NCBI RefSeq assembly: GCF_026020075.1
Contig: NZ_CP102772.1
Location: forward strand, 5,543,501-5,607,500
Length of the DNA stretch: 64,000 bases
Reading direction: 5' to 3'
Source of the DNA: Bosea sp. NBC_00550
GTDB taxonomy: Bacteria; Pseudomonadota; Alphaproteobacteria; Rhizobiales; Beijerinckiaceae
The position numbers and the translations under genes are program-made. Shown here piece after piece: positions 26,735 to 34,477 of the stretch. Positions within the stretch are counted from its first letter, which is position 1, and each line of letters opens with the position of its first letter. A model generated the notes under the pieces. The model was not told the DNA's origin and did no database searches. It worked only from the letters and a program-made list of their open reading frames with translations.

Positions 26735-27709
26735 TTACTGCTTGGGCGCGGCCGAAAGTGCCGGCGTCAGCTTGTCGGCGTCGCCCTTGATCAGCGCGGC
26801 GAAGCCGGCAGGCGTCCGCTCCTCCGCCGTCGGCAGCACGGTGCCGAGGTCGAGCAGGCGCTTCTTGGTGCCCTCGTCGTTGAGCGCCTTGTTCAGGGCG
26901 TCGACGAGCTTGTCCACGGCCTCCTTGGCCATGCCCTTCGGCCCGGCGATGCCGTTCCAGGCTTCGATCTGGTACTCGGGCAGGCCGGCTTCCTTGGTGG
27001 TCGGGACGTCGGGCAGCGCCGGCGAGCGCTGGGCCGAGGCGATGGCGTAGGCCTTGATCGTGTTGGCGCGGACCTGCTCGGCGACGGAGACGATCTGGTC
27101 GCACATGAAGTCGACCTGGCCGGAGACGAGGTCGTTCAGTGCAGGGCCCGTGCCGCGATAGGCGACGGCGTTGATCTTCGGCGTGCCGAGGATGCCCTTC
27201 AGCAGGGTGCAGGTCGTCCAGGAGACCGAGCCGAGGCCGGCATGGGCCTCGTTCACCTTGTCCGGGTTCGCCTTCACATAGGTGACGAACTCCTTGAGGT
27301 CCTTCGGCTCGAAATTCTTGCGTGCCACGAGCAGGATCGGCGTGCCCCCGGCGAGACCGATGGTCTGCATGCCGTTGATCGGGTCGTATTTCAGGCCGGG
27401 ATAGGTGGCCGGCGCCGCCGAGAAGGTGCCGAGATGGCCCATGGCGATGGTGTAGCCGTCAGGAGCGGCCGTTACGGCGCGCGCGATGCCGGTGGTGCCG
27501 CCGGCGCCGGCGACGTTCTCGATGACGATCTGCTGGCCGAGCGTCTTCGACATGTGGTCAGCGACGATGCGCGCGATGATGTCGGTCGGTCCACCCGCCG
27601 CGAAAGGCACGATCATGGTGATAGGCTTCGTCGGATATCCCTGCGCCTGCGCGCCGCCGGTGAACGCCAGCGCGGCAGCCGCAGCTAGGCCTAGAACGAG
27701 TTTCTTCAT
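26735..27709 (-). CDS. tctC: Tripartite tricarboxylate transporter substrate-binding protein
   Basis: A periplasmic binding protein of the TTT (TctC) family, 324 residues. A signal peptide (MKKLVLGLAAAAALAFTGGA) is followed by YPTKPITMIVPFAAGGPTDI, the family hallmark, and by GAGGTTGIARAVTAAPDGYT. ATG 27709 has GGGAGGAA upstream; the frame is open beyond it within tctA but is not coding there. It captures the ligand for TctAB; the ligand cannot be read from the sequence (tricarboxylates, or a wide range of other carboxylates). Last gene of the operon, with 65 bases before it. Confidence 0.93.
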   Translation of the reverse strand: MKKLVLGLAAAAALAFTGGAQAQGYPTKPITMIVPFAAGGPTDIIARIVADHMSKTLGQQIVIENVAGAGGTTGIARAVTAAPDGYTIAMGHLGTFSAAPATYPGLKYDPINGMQTIGLAGGTPILLVARKNFEPKDLKEFVTYVKANPDKVNEAHAGLGSVSWTTCTLLKGILGTPKINAVAYRGTGPALNDLVSGQVDFMCDQIVSVAEQVRANTIKAYAIASAQRSPALPDVPTTKEAGLPEYQIEAWNGIAGPKGMAKEAVDKLVDALNKALNDEGTKKRLLDLGTVLPTAEERTPAGFAALIKGDADKLTPALSAAPKQ

Positions 27710-27774
27710 TCGGATTCCTCCCTCGATGTTGCTTGAGATGAAACTGGGGTGCCGCCGCCTGGGCGGCAACCCCG

Positions 27775-29283
27775 TCATTCGGTGAAGACCTCTTCGCGCT
27801 TCTTCGAGATCGAAGGCAGCAGGGCGATGGCCAGCACCAGCACCGCAACGAGCAGCAGGCCCAGCGAGATCGGCCGGTTCTGGTAGTCGATGAAGGTGTA
27901 GAACGAGCCGCGCGAGATGATCAGCGCCTGCCGCAGCTTCTCCTCCATCAGCTTGCCCAGCACGAAGCCGAGCAGCATCGGGGCGGGCTCGAAGCCGAGC
28001 TTGATCAGCAGGTAGCCGAACAGGCCGAACAACGCGGTGAATGCGACGTCGAGCGGCTGGTTGTTCACCGAGTAGATGCCGATGCAGCAGAAGATCAGGA
28101 TCGCCGGGAACATCAGCCGGTAGGGCACCTGCAGCAGCTTCACCCAGACGCCGACCAGCGGCAGGTTGATGACCAGCAGCATCAGGTTGCCGACCCACAT
28201 CGAGGCGATCATGCCCCAGAACAGCTCGGGGTTGCGGGTCATGACCTGCGGGCCGGGGATGATGCCGTGGATCGTCATCGCGCCGACCATCAGCGCCATC
28301 ACCGCGTTCGGCGGGATGCCGAGGGTAAGCAGCGGGATGAAGGCGGTCTGCGCGCCGGCGTTGTTGGCCGATTCCGGCCCCGCCACGCCCTCGATCGCGC
28401 CCTTGCCGAAGCGCGACGGATCCTTGGCGATCTTCTTCTCCACCGTGTAGCTGGCGAAGGGGCCGAGCACTGCGCCGTTGCCGGGCAGGATGCCGAGGAT
28501 GCCTCCGATCGCGGTGCCGCGCAGCACCGGCGCCGTCGCCTGCTTGATGTCGTCCCAGCCCGGCAGGAGCCGGCCGATCTTGCCCTTGACGACGTCGCGC
28601 GCCTCGGGGCTTTCGAGATTGCGCAGCACCTCCGCGAAGCCGAACACGCCCATAGCCAGTACCGAGAAGTCGATGCCGTCCGAGAGCGAGGCGATGCCGA
28701 AGGTCAGGCGCTCCTGGCCGGTCTCGAGATCGGTTCCAACGGTCGAGAACAGCAGGCCCAGCATGATCATGCAGAAGGCCTTGAGGATCGAGCCGCGCGC
28801 CAGCACGACGGCGAAGCACAGGCCCATCACCATCAGCGAGAAATACTCGGCCGGGCCGAAGAGCAGCGCCATCTTGGTCAGCGGCGCGCCGAGCGCGGCG
28901 ATGATCAGCGTCGCCACGCAGCCGGCGAAGAAGGAGCCGATGGCCGCCGTGCCGAGCGCGACGCCGGCGCGGCCCTGCCTGGCCATCTGGTGGCCGTCGA
29001 GCGTGGTGACGACCGAGGTCGCCTCCCCGGGGATGTTGACCAGGATCGCGGTGGTCGAGCCGCCATACTGCGCGCCGTAATAGATGCCGGCGAGCATGAT
29101 CAGCGCGCCCGTCGGATCGAGTCCGAAGGTGATCGGCAGCAGGATCGAGATCGTCGCGATCGGGCCGACGCCGGGCAGCACGCCGATCAAAGTGCCGACG
29201 AGGCAGCCGACGAAGCAGAGGCCGATGTTCTTCAGTGTCAGAGCGACGCCGAAGCCCAGCGCGAGATTGGAGAACATGTCCAT
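27775..29283 (-). CDS. tctA: Tripartite tricarboxylate transporter large permease
   Basis: The large membrane subunit, 502 residues with about 12 helices. Family motifs are GTLIGVLPGVGPIATISILL, GIYYGAQYGGSTTAILVNIP with GEA, and GILPGNGAVLGPFASYTVEK. It lies three bases after tctB on the same strand and works with tctB and tctC as a secondary transporter driven by an ion gradient. Confidence 0.95.
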   Translation of the reverse strand: MDMFSNLALGFGVALTLKNIGLCFVGCLVGTLIGVLPGVGPIATISILLPITFGLDPTGALIMLAGIYYGAQYGGSTTAILVNIPGEATSVVTTLDGHQMARQGRAGVALGTAAIGSFFAGCVATLIIAALGAPLTKMALLFGPAEYFSLMVMGLCFAVVLARGSILKAFCMIMLGLLFSTVGTDLETGQERLTFGIASLSDGIDFSVLAMGVFGFAEVLRNLESPEARDVVKGKIGRLLPGWDDIKQATAPVLRGTAIGGILGILPGNGAVLGPFASYTVEKKIAKDPSRFGKGAIEGVAGPESANNAGAQTAFIPLLTLGIPPNAVMALMVGAMTIHGIIPGPQVMTRNPELFWGMIASMWVGNLMLLVINLPLVGVWVKLLQVPYRLMFPAILIFCCIGIYSVNNQPLDVAFTALFGLFGYLLIKLGFEPAPMLLGFVLGKLMEEKLRQALIISRGSFYTFIDYQNRPISLGLLLVAVLVLAIALLPSISKKREEVFTE

Positions 29284-29286
29284 CGG

Positions 29287-29805
29287 TCAGATCCCCAGCA
29301 GCCAGGGCGCGAGCGGGATCGGCAGCGACAGCGCGTATTTGAACAGGAGGATGCAGCCGGCGGACATCGCCACCGCGAAGATCAGCAATTCCTTGAGCTT
29401 GCGGTCGTCGGCGGCGAGGCCGGAGAAGAAGATCAGCAGCGGACCGGAGACGAGCAGGCCCAGCGCCGGGAACCGGATCGGACCGATCTCAAAGCCGCGG
29501 ATGGTCAGTCCGAACAGGCAGGCGCCGCCGAGCGCGAAGAAAACGCCGCGCCAGGACCAGCCCTGCAGCTTCTCGCCGTTATAGCGCAGCGAGGCGAGGG
29601 CAAGCATCACCCCCAGCGCGCCGCAGATTACGGCGAAGGTCTTGGGCAGCATTCCCGGCCCGAGCTGGCGCAGCGTGCCCGCCGGCAGGTCCCAGGTGAA
29701 GATGAAGGCACCGAGCGCCAGCAGGATCATGAACAGGCCGCCGGCCAGATCCTGCGTAGATCGTACGCGCAGGCCCTGCGCCTGTTCTATCTGATTGAGA
29801 CTCAT
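29287..29805 (-). CDS. tctB: Tripartite tricarboxylate transporter small permease
   Basis: The small membrane subunit, 172 residues with four predicted helices. STQDLAGGLFMILLALGAF at the N-terminus and LGPGMLPKTFAVICGALGVM are characteristic of TctB. The ATG overlaps the stop codon of the upstream lysR gene by one base, so the two are translationally coupled. Confidence 0.9.
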   Translation of the reverse strand: MSLNQIEQAQGLRVRSTQDLAGGLFMILLALGAFIFTWDLPAGTLRQLGPGMLPKTFAVICGALGVMLALASLRYNGEKLQGWSWRGVFFALGGACLFGLTIRGFEIGPIRFPALGLLVSGPLLIFFSGLAADDRKLKELLIFAVAMSAGCILLFKYALSLPIPLAPWLLGI

Positions 29806-30791
29806 CAGGCTCCTCCGACTGGCGACCCGGTTCGGGCTGTCCGTTTCTGCGATTTGGGGGAAGGGGTGAAGGAAAGGGTCTGGCGATCGTCGAGCAGGGT
29901 CACGCTTTCCCTCAGGATCGCAAGAAAATCGTCGCGCGCCGGCAGTTTCTGCTGGGGACGCCAGGCGACGCCGACGAGCGCGCCGGGCGGCGGCGGGTCG
30001 AGAAGGGCGCCGCGCAGGCGCCGCATCGTCACGCCGGGGAAGGACAGCCGCGACACCCAGTCCGGCGCTAGGGCCATGCCGAGCCCGGCTGCGACCGCCG
30101 ACATCATCGCCGGCTTCTCGGTCGCCTCGATCGTCACGTTCGGCACTGCGCCGACGCTCTCGAAATAGGCCATGACCAGATCGTAGGCATAGGGGCGGAT
30201 GCGCTTCGACGGCACGACGAAGGGTTCGCCGACGAGATCGAGCATGGTCAGATGCTCGCGGGCGGCGAGGGGATGGGCCTCGTTCAGCACCACGAGCGGG
30301 CGCTCCACCCGCAGGATCTCGAAGGCGCAGTCGGTCGGCTTGCGTGGCGGGCGGGTCAGCGCGAGGTCGAGCTTGCCGGATTCGAGCATCTGGACCAGCG
30401 CCGCCGTCATGGCCTCGACGAACTTGATCTCGATGCCGGGGAAGCGTGTCCGGAAGGCGACCAGCGCCTCGGGCACGAAGCTCGAAGACGCCGCGTCGAT
30501 CGCCCCCACGCGCAGGATCTTGCCCGAGGCGAGCGAAGCCTCGCGCACCGCGCGGGTGGCATGCTCCATCTTGACGAGGATGCCCTTGGCTTCCTCGAGC
30601 ATGATCAGCCCGGCCCGGGTCATGGCGACCTGTCGGGTCGTGCGGGTCAGCAGGCTGACGCCGAGTTCATCCTCGAGGGCGCTGATCTGGCGGGACAGGG
30701 CGGGAGGCGCGACGCCGAGCCGCTCGGCCGCCCGGCCGAAATGCAGCTCTTCCGCGACCGCGATGAAACATCGCAGCTGCCGCACATCCAT
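29805..30791 (-). CDS. LysR-family regulator heading the tct operon
   Basis: A 328-residue regulator. The N-terminal helix-turn-helix is typical (MDVRQLRCFIAVAEELHFGR, AAERLGVAPPALSRQISALE), and a ligand-sensing periplasmic-binding-like domain follows (about 90-300). ATG 30791 is chosen because the domain begins there. Unlike most LysR regulators it is not divergent from its likely targets: its stop overlaps the tctB start (TGATG), so it is co-transcribed with the transporter and probably autoregulates. The ligand is unknown. Confidence 0.93.
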   Translation of the reverse strand: MDVRQLRCFIAVAEELHFGRAAERLGVAPPALSRQISALEDELGVSLLTRTTRQVAMTRAGLIMLEEAKGILVKMEHATRAVREASLASGKILRVGAIDAASSSFVPEALVAFRTRFPGIEIKFVEAMTAALVQMLESGKLDLALTRPPRKPTDCAFEILRVERPLVVLNEAHPLAAREHLTMLDLVGEPFVVPSKRIRPYAYDLVMAYFESVGAVPNVTIEATEKPAMMSAVAAGLGMALAPDWVSRLSFPGVTMRRLRGALLDPPPPGALVGVAWRPQQKLPARDDFLAILRESVTLLDDRQTLSFTPSPKSQKRTARTGSPVGGA

Positions 30792-30918
30792 GGCCGTCCC
30801 CTGTTCCCCGGTACCGCTTGCCCGCGATATCTCTCGGTGGGCCGTGCCCAATAGCGACTCCAGCCGACAAGTCGACCCTAGAGCAATTCATAATTTTTTG
30901 GCAATAAAGTCTTTGGTC

Positions 30919-31845
30919 CTAGGCAGGCCTGGCGCGGGCCATCCTGAACAGGCGTCCGTCGATCAGGGCGAGGCCGGCGGCGATGGCCGCCATCCCCCAG
31001 AAGTGCCGTGCCAGCAGCGCTTCTCCGAGGAAAACCGAGCCGAGCAGGATGGCACTCACGGGGATGAGGAAGGTCACCAGGGTGACGTTGGTGCCACCGG
31101 CCCGGCGCATGATCCGGAAGAAGATGACATAGGCCAGCGCCGTCGAGAGCAGCGCCAGTCCGACCAAGGACAGCGCGACCTTGGTGCTCGGCACCGGCAG
31201 CAGCCAGGGCGGGTGGAAGAAAATGACCAACGGTATCGTCATCAATGTCGTCGCGCTGACCTGGCCGGCAGCGCTGACGAGCGGCGGCATCCCGCGGAAG
31301 CGGCGTCCGAAAAGCGCGGCGAAGCCGTAGGACAGCGCAGCGGCGAGGCAGGCGAGCTGCGGCAGCAGCGCCCCGCTGACGCCATGGACCGCGTCAGGCC
31401 CCATCAGGATCGCGACGCCGACGATGCCCGCGCCGACACCGGCGAGCTTGAGCCCGCCCGCTTTCTCGTCCGGCGCGAACAGATGCGCGACGACGACGCC
31501 GAAGAGCGGGGTCGTGGCATTGATGATCGAGGCGAGGCCGCTGGCGATCTGGGTCTGGCCCCAGAAGATCAGGCCGAACGGGATCAGGTTGTTGAGCAGG
31601 CCCATGCCGAAGAAGGCGAGCCACATCCGCCCGCCGACACGCATCGATAGGCCTGACAGCCTGACTACGAGGAGCAGCGCGATGGCGGCCATGCCGACGC
31701 GGGCGAGCACGACGGCGAGCGGCGGCCATTCGGCGACGGCGATCTTGCCGAAGAAGAACGAGGCACCCCAGAGCAGGGAGAGCAGCAGGAGCAGCAGCCA
31801 GTCGCTCAGGTCCATGACGGGTTGCGGAGCGGGGGAGGACGACAT
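30919..31845 (-). CDS. EamA/DMT-family transporter
   Basis: A 308-residue membrane protein with ten helices in two EamA halves. The start MSSSPAPQPVMDLSDWLLLL leads into LLWGASFFFGKIAVAEWPPL, the usual DMT entry motif. The second half contains TNVTLVTFLIPVSAILLG and GEALLARHFWGMAAIAAGLA. It is likely an exporter of amino acids or other metabolites; the substrate is unknown. The ATG at 31815 is an alternative start. The GST gene lies upstream on the same strand, 72 bases away. Confidence 0.88.
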   Translation of the reverse strand: MSSSPAPQPVMDLSDWLLLLLLSLLWGASFFFGKIAVAEWPPLAVVLARVGMAAIALLLVVRLSGLSMRVGGRMWLAFFGMGLLNNLIPFGLIFWGQTQIASGLASIINATTPLFGVVVAHLFAPDEKAGGLKLAGVGAGIVGVAILMGPDAVHGVSGALLPQLACLAAALSYGFAALFGRRFRGMPPLVSAAGQVSATTLMTIPLVIFFHPPWLLPVPSTKVALSLVGLALLSTALAYVIFFRIMRRAGGTNVTLVTFLIPVSAILLGSVFLGEALLARHFWGMAAIAAGLALIDGRLFRMARARPA

Positions 31846-31917
31846 GGTGAACCTGCTGAACAATAACGAGCCGGAGCGATAGGCTCGCCCCGGCTCTTCC
31901 TCCACCCGTTTCCTGTA

Positions 31918-32580
31918 TCAGGCGGCTTCTGCGTCGCGCGCCTGCCACATCGCCTGGAAGGCCGGCCGTGCCTGGCAGGCATCGAGCCAGGCCTTGACGC
32001 GCGGAGCGGCCTCGAAGAGCTGCGTTGCGGGCTTCGCGTAGCGGATGATCTCGGCGACGTTGATGTCGGCGACTGTGAAGCGGCCGCCCATCACGTAGCC
32101 GTTGTTCTCGGCCAGCGTCTTGTCGAGCACGGCGAAGGGGCCGGGCAGGGCGGCCAGGGCAGCATCGACCAGCTCGGGCTTGCGCTTCTCCGGCGGATAG
32201 GCGGCGAGGTGGAACTGCAGGTTGAGCGCGTGGGTCTCGCACTCGGTCGCCGCCCAGAGCGCCCACATCACCGCGAGCCCCTCTTCCTGCGCGTTCTGCG
32301 GCGCGAGCGGGCCACCATGCTTGCGCGCCAGATAGAGGTTGATCGCCAGCGATTCGTGCAGCTTGAAGCCGTTGTCGTCGATGCTGGGGATATGGCCGTT
32401 GGGGTTGATCTTCAGGAACTCGGCGCTGCGCGTGTGCAGCGGCACGCCCGGCGCCGCCGGATCGGGGAGGCGATAGGCCTGGATCACCGGCACATGGCTG
32501 AACGGCAGGCCGAGCTCGTTGGCGAGCCAGATGACGCGCGTGGCGCGCGAACGATAGCAACCGTAGATCGTCAGGGTCAT
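31918..32580 (-). CDS. Glutathione S-transferase family protein
   Basis: A 220-residue protein with the two GST domains. The N-terminal thioredoxin fold begins MTLTIYGCYRSRATRVIWLA; it contains the cis-proline and glutathione-binding segment NPNGHIPSIDDNGFKLHES. The C-terminal helical domain has FTVADINVAEIIRYA with the conserved N-capping box. The start at 32580 gives the normal N-terminus. Upstream of the start the same frame stays open but is not GST-like. Substrate unknown. Confidence 0.9.
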   Translation of the reverse strand: MTLTIYGCYRSRATRVIWLANELGLPFSHVPVIQAYRLPDPAAPGVPLHTRSAEFLKINPNGHIPSIDDNGFKLHESLAINLYLARKHGGPLAPQNAQEEGLAVMWALWAATECETHALNLQFHLAAYPPEKRKPELVDAALAALPGPFAVLDKTLAENNGYVMGGRFTVADINVAEIIRYAKPATQLFEAAPRVKAWLDACQARPAFQAMWQARDAEAA

Positions 32581-32915
32581 CGGCGGGATTCCAGTGAGAA
32601 ATGGCGGACCGTCGGCGGAGGTGGCGCAGGGCACCGATTCCGTCGCCGCGACCTTAGGCGCGCGATGGCGCTGAGCCAATGCGGATGATCGGGGGCAACG
32701 CGCCGAAAAAACCGTTTGACGCAGGCGTTTGGCGGGTGCATTGGCCTCCTGCTCCCGGCCTTCGTGGCCGGCTGCTCACAGGAAACTTCAACCCGATGCC
32801 AAGCGACAGTCCCAGCCGACAGTCGAAGCCGTCTGCCGCCGCTTCGCGCGCCTGACCGGGTTGCCCGGCTCGCCTGCGATCCGGCCATGACGGCCCGATC
32901 GCAAGGAATAGAGCC
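32581..32915. other. Intergenic region between GST and mgtE
   Basis: About 335 bases between two divergent genes. A plus-strand frame beginning TTG at 32716 encodes a lipobox-like sequence (PAFVAGCS) but overlaps the mgtE start and is otherwise low in complexity; I do not call it. I found no recognisable magnesium-sensing leader. Confidence 0.4.
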
Positions 32916-34283
32916 ATGAACGATACCGCCGCCACGACGGACCTCCTTGCCGTGACGCTGGCCCAGACGCTGGCGCAAGAGCATGTCGCCGACATCGTCG
33001 AGACGCTGAACGAGCAGGACGAAGCGACCATCGCGCATGTCCTGGCCGAGTTGCCTTTCGATCGCGCCGTCGAGGCGCTCGACCAGCCGGAATTCACCGC
33101 CGCCGCCGAGGCGCTGGCCTTGCTGCCTGACGGGCGCGCCGGCGCGCTGCTCTCGGCCATGTCGGCGGACCGCACTGCCGACGTCTTCCAGGAATTCGAC
33201 GAGGAGACCCGTCAGCGCCTGAGCGGCCGTATCGACCGCCAGACCCGTTCCGACCTCAACAAGCTGCTGGCTTATCCCGAGCATAGCGCCGGCTCGATCA
33301 TGACGACAGAGTTCGTCAGCGTGCCCAGCAACTGGTCGGTACAGCAGGCGCTCGACCATATCCGCCGCGTCGAGCGCTCGCGCGAAACCGTCTACGCCAT
33401 CTACGTGCTCGATTCCGTGACCCGCAAGCTGGTTCGCGCCGTCTCTCTCCGGCGCCTGATCAGCGGCGACCCCGAGGCTCCGGTCGAATCGGTCGTGCCG
33501 GCGCACAAACCGATCACCGTTGCGCCCGAGGTCGATCGCGAGGACGTGGCGCGCCTGATCACCAAATACGACCTGCTGGCCGTTCCCGTCGTCGATGCCG
33601 ACGACCACGTCGTCGGCATCGTCACCTTCGACGACGTCATCGACGCGATGATCGCCGAGACGACGGAGGACGTGCAGAAGCTCGGCGGCATGGAGGCCCT
33701 CGACCAGCCTTATAACGAGATCGGCTTTCTTTCGATGATCCGGAAGCGTGCCGGCTGGCTCTCGATCCTGCTGGTCGGCGAGATGCTGACCGCCTCGGTC
33801 ATGCAGTATTTCGAGGGCGAGCTCGAGAAGGCGATCGTGCTGACGCTGTTTATCCCGCTCATCATGAGCTCGGGCGGCAATTCCGGCTCGCAGGCGACCT
33901 CGCTGATCATCCGGGCGCTGGCGCTGCGCGAGGTCACGCTGAAGGATTGGTGGCGGATCGCACTGCGCGAACTGCCGACAGGTCTCACGCTCGGCGCCAT
34001 TCTCGGCGTCATCGGCGTTATCAGAATCATCGTGTGGCAGTGGCTCGGCTTCTACGATTACGGGCCGCACTGGATGCTGGTGGCGGCGACGGTCGGCGGC
34101 GCGCTGGTCGGCATCGTCACCTTCGGCTCGCTTGCCGGCTCGATGCTGCCCTTCGCGCTGAAGCGGCTCGGCTTCGACCCCGCCAGCGCTTCCGCGCCCT
34201 TCGTGGCGACGCTGGTCGATGTCACCGGGCTGGTGATCTATTTCGGCGTCGCCGCCGCGATCCTGACCGGGACGCTGCTATAG
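32916..34283 (+). CDS. mgtE: Magnesium transporter MgtE
   Basis: A 455-residue Mg2+ channel/transporter. Domains in order are an N-terminal MgtE helical domain (about 10-125, with EQDEATIAHVLAELPFDRAV), two CBS domains (about 130-255, with MTTEFVSVPSNWS and VVDADDHVVGIVTFDDVIDA) that sense Mg2+, and five membrane helices (about 280-455) with the pore signature IPLIMSSGGNSGSQATSLII. The length is normal. AAGGAA lies before the ATG. Confidence 0.95.
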   Translation: MNDTAATTDLLAVTLAQTLAQEHVADIVETLNEQDEATIAHVLAELPFDRAVEALDQPEFTAAAEALALLPDGRAGALLSAMSADRTADVFQEFDEETRQRLSGRIDRQTRSDLNKLLAYPEHSAGSIMTTEFVSVPSNWSVQQALDHIRRVERSRETVYAIYVLDSVTRKLVRAVSLRRLISGDPEAPVESVVPAHKPITVAPEVDREDVARLITKYDLLAVPVVDADDHVVGIVTFDDVIDAMIAETTEDVQKLGGMEALDQPYNEIGFLSMIRKRAGWLSILLVGEMLTASVMQYFEGELEKAIVLTLFIPLIMSSGGNSGSQATSLIIRALALREVTLKDWWRIALRELPTGLTLGAILGVIGVIRIIVWQWLGFYDYGPHWMLVAATVGGALVGIVTFGSLAGSMLPFALKRLGFDPASASAPFVATLVDVTGLVIYFGVAAAILTGTLL

Positions 34284-34309
34284 AGGCACGCTCTTCAAGT
34301 GCAACCGTG

Positions 34310-34460
34310 CCGTCATTCCGGGGCATCGCGTCAGCGATGAGCCCGGAACCCAGAGCCGCCGCCGATTCTGGTCAAGGCGCAGGCCCGGCCGTGTTCAAAT
34401 GAAACAGGGCATCGGTTCTGGGTTCCGGGCTCGGGCCTTCGGCCCGCCCCGGAATGACGG
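34310..34460. repeat. Long imperfect palindrome, GTCATTCCGGGGC type
   Basis: A 150-base element with arms CCGTCATTCCGGGGC at the left, GCCCCGGAATGACGG at the right, and inner arms GAGCCCGGAACCCAGA and TCTGGGTTCCGGGCTC. It lies between mgtE and the convergent kinase gene and may also act as a terminator. Confidence 0.8.
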
Positions 34461-34477
34461 CTCGCGTTTGTGTATCG

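Noticed and set aside
27710..28819. Upstream extension of tctC through tctA
   Set aside because: It lies out of frame in tctA and is Arg-rich; the signal peptide begins at 27709.
28267..30168. A 633-codon plus-strand open frame opposite the tct operon and the lysR end
   Set aside because: It is Arg/Gln/Asp-rich with no family signature, and is the antisense shadow of tctA, tctB and lysR, whose own sequences are clear.
32716..32919. Possible small lipoprotein with a VAGC lipobox before mgtE
   Set aside because: It needs a TTG start without a ribosome site, has no recognisable mature domain and overlaps the mgtE start.
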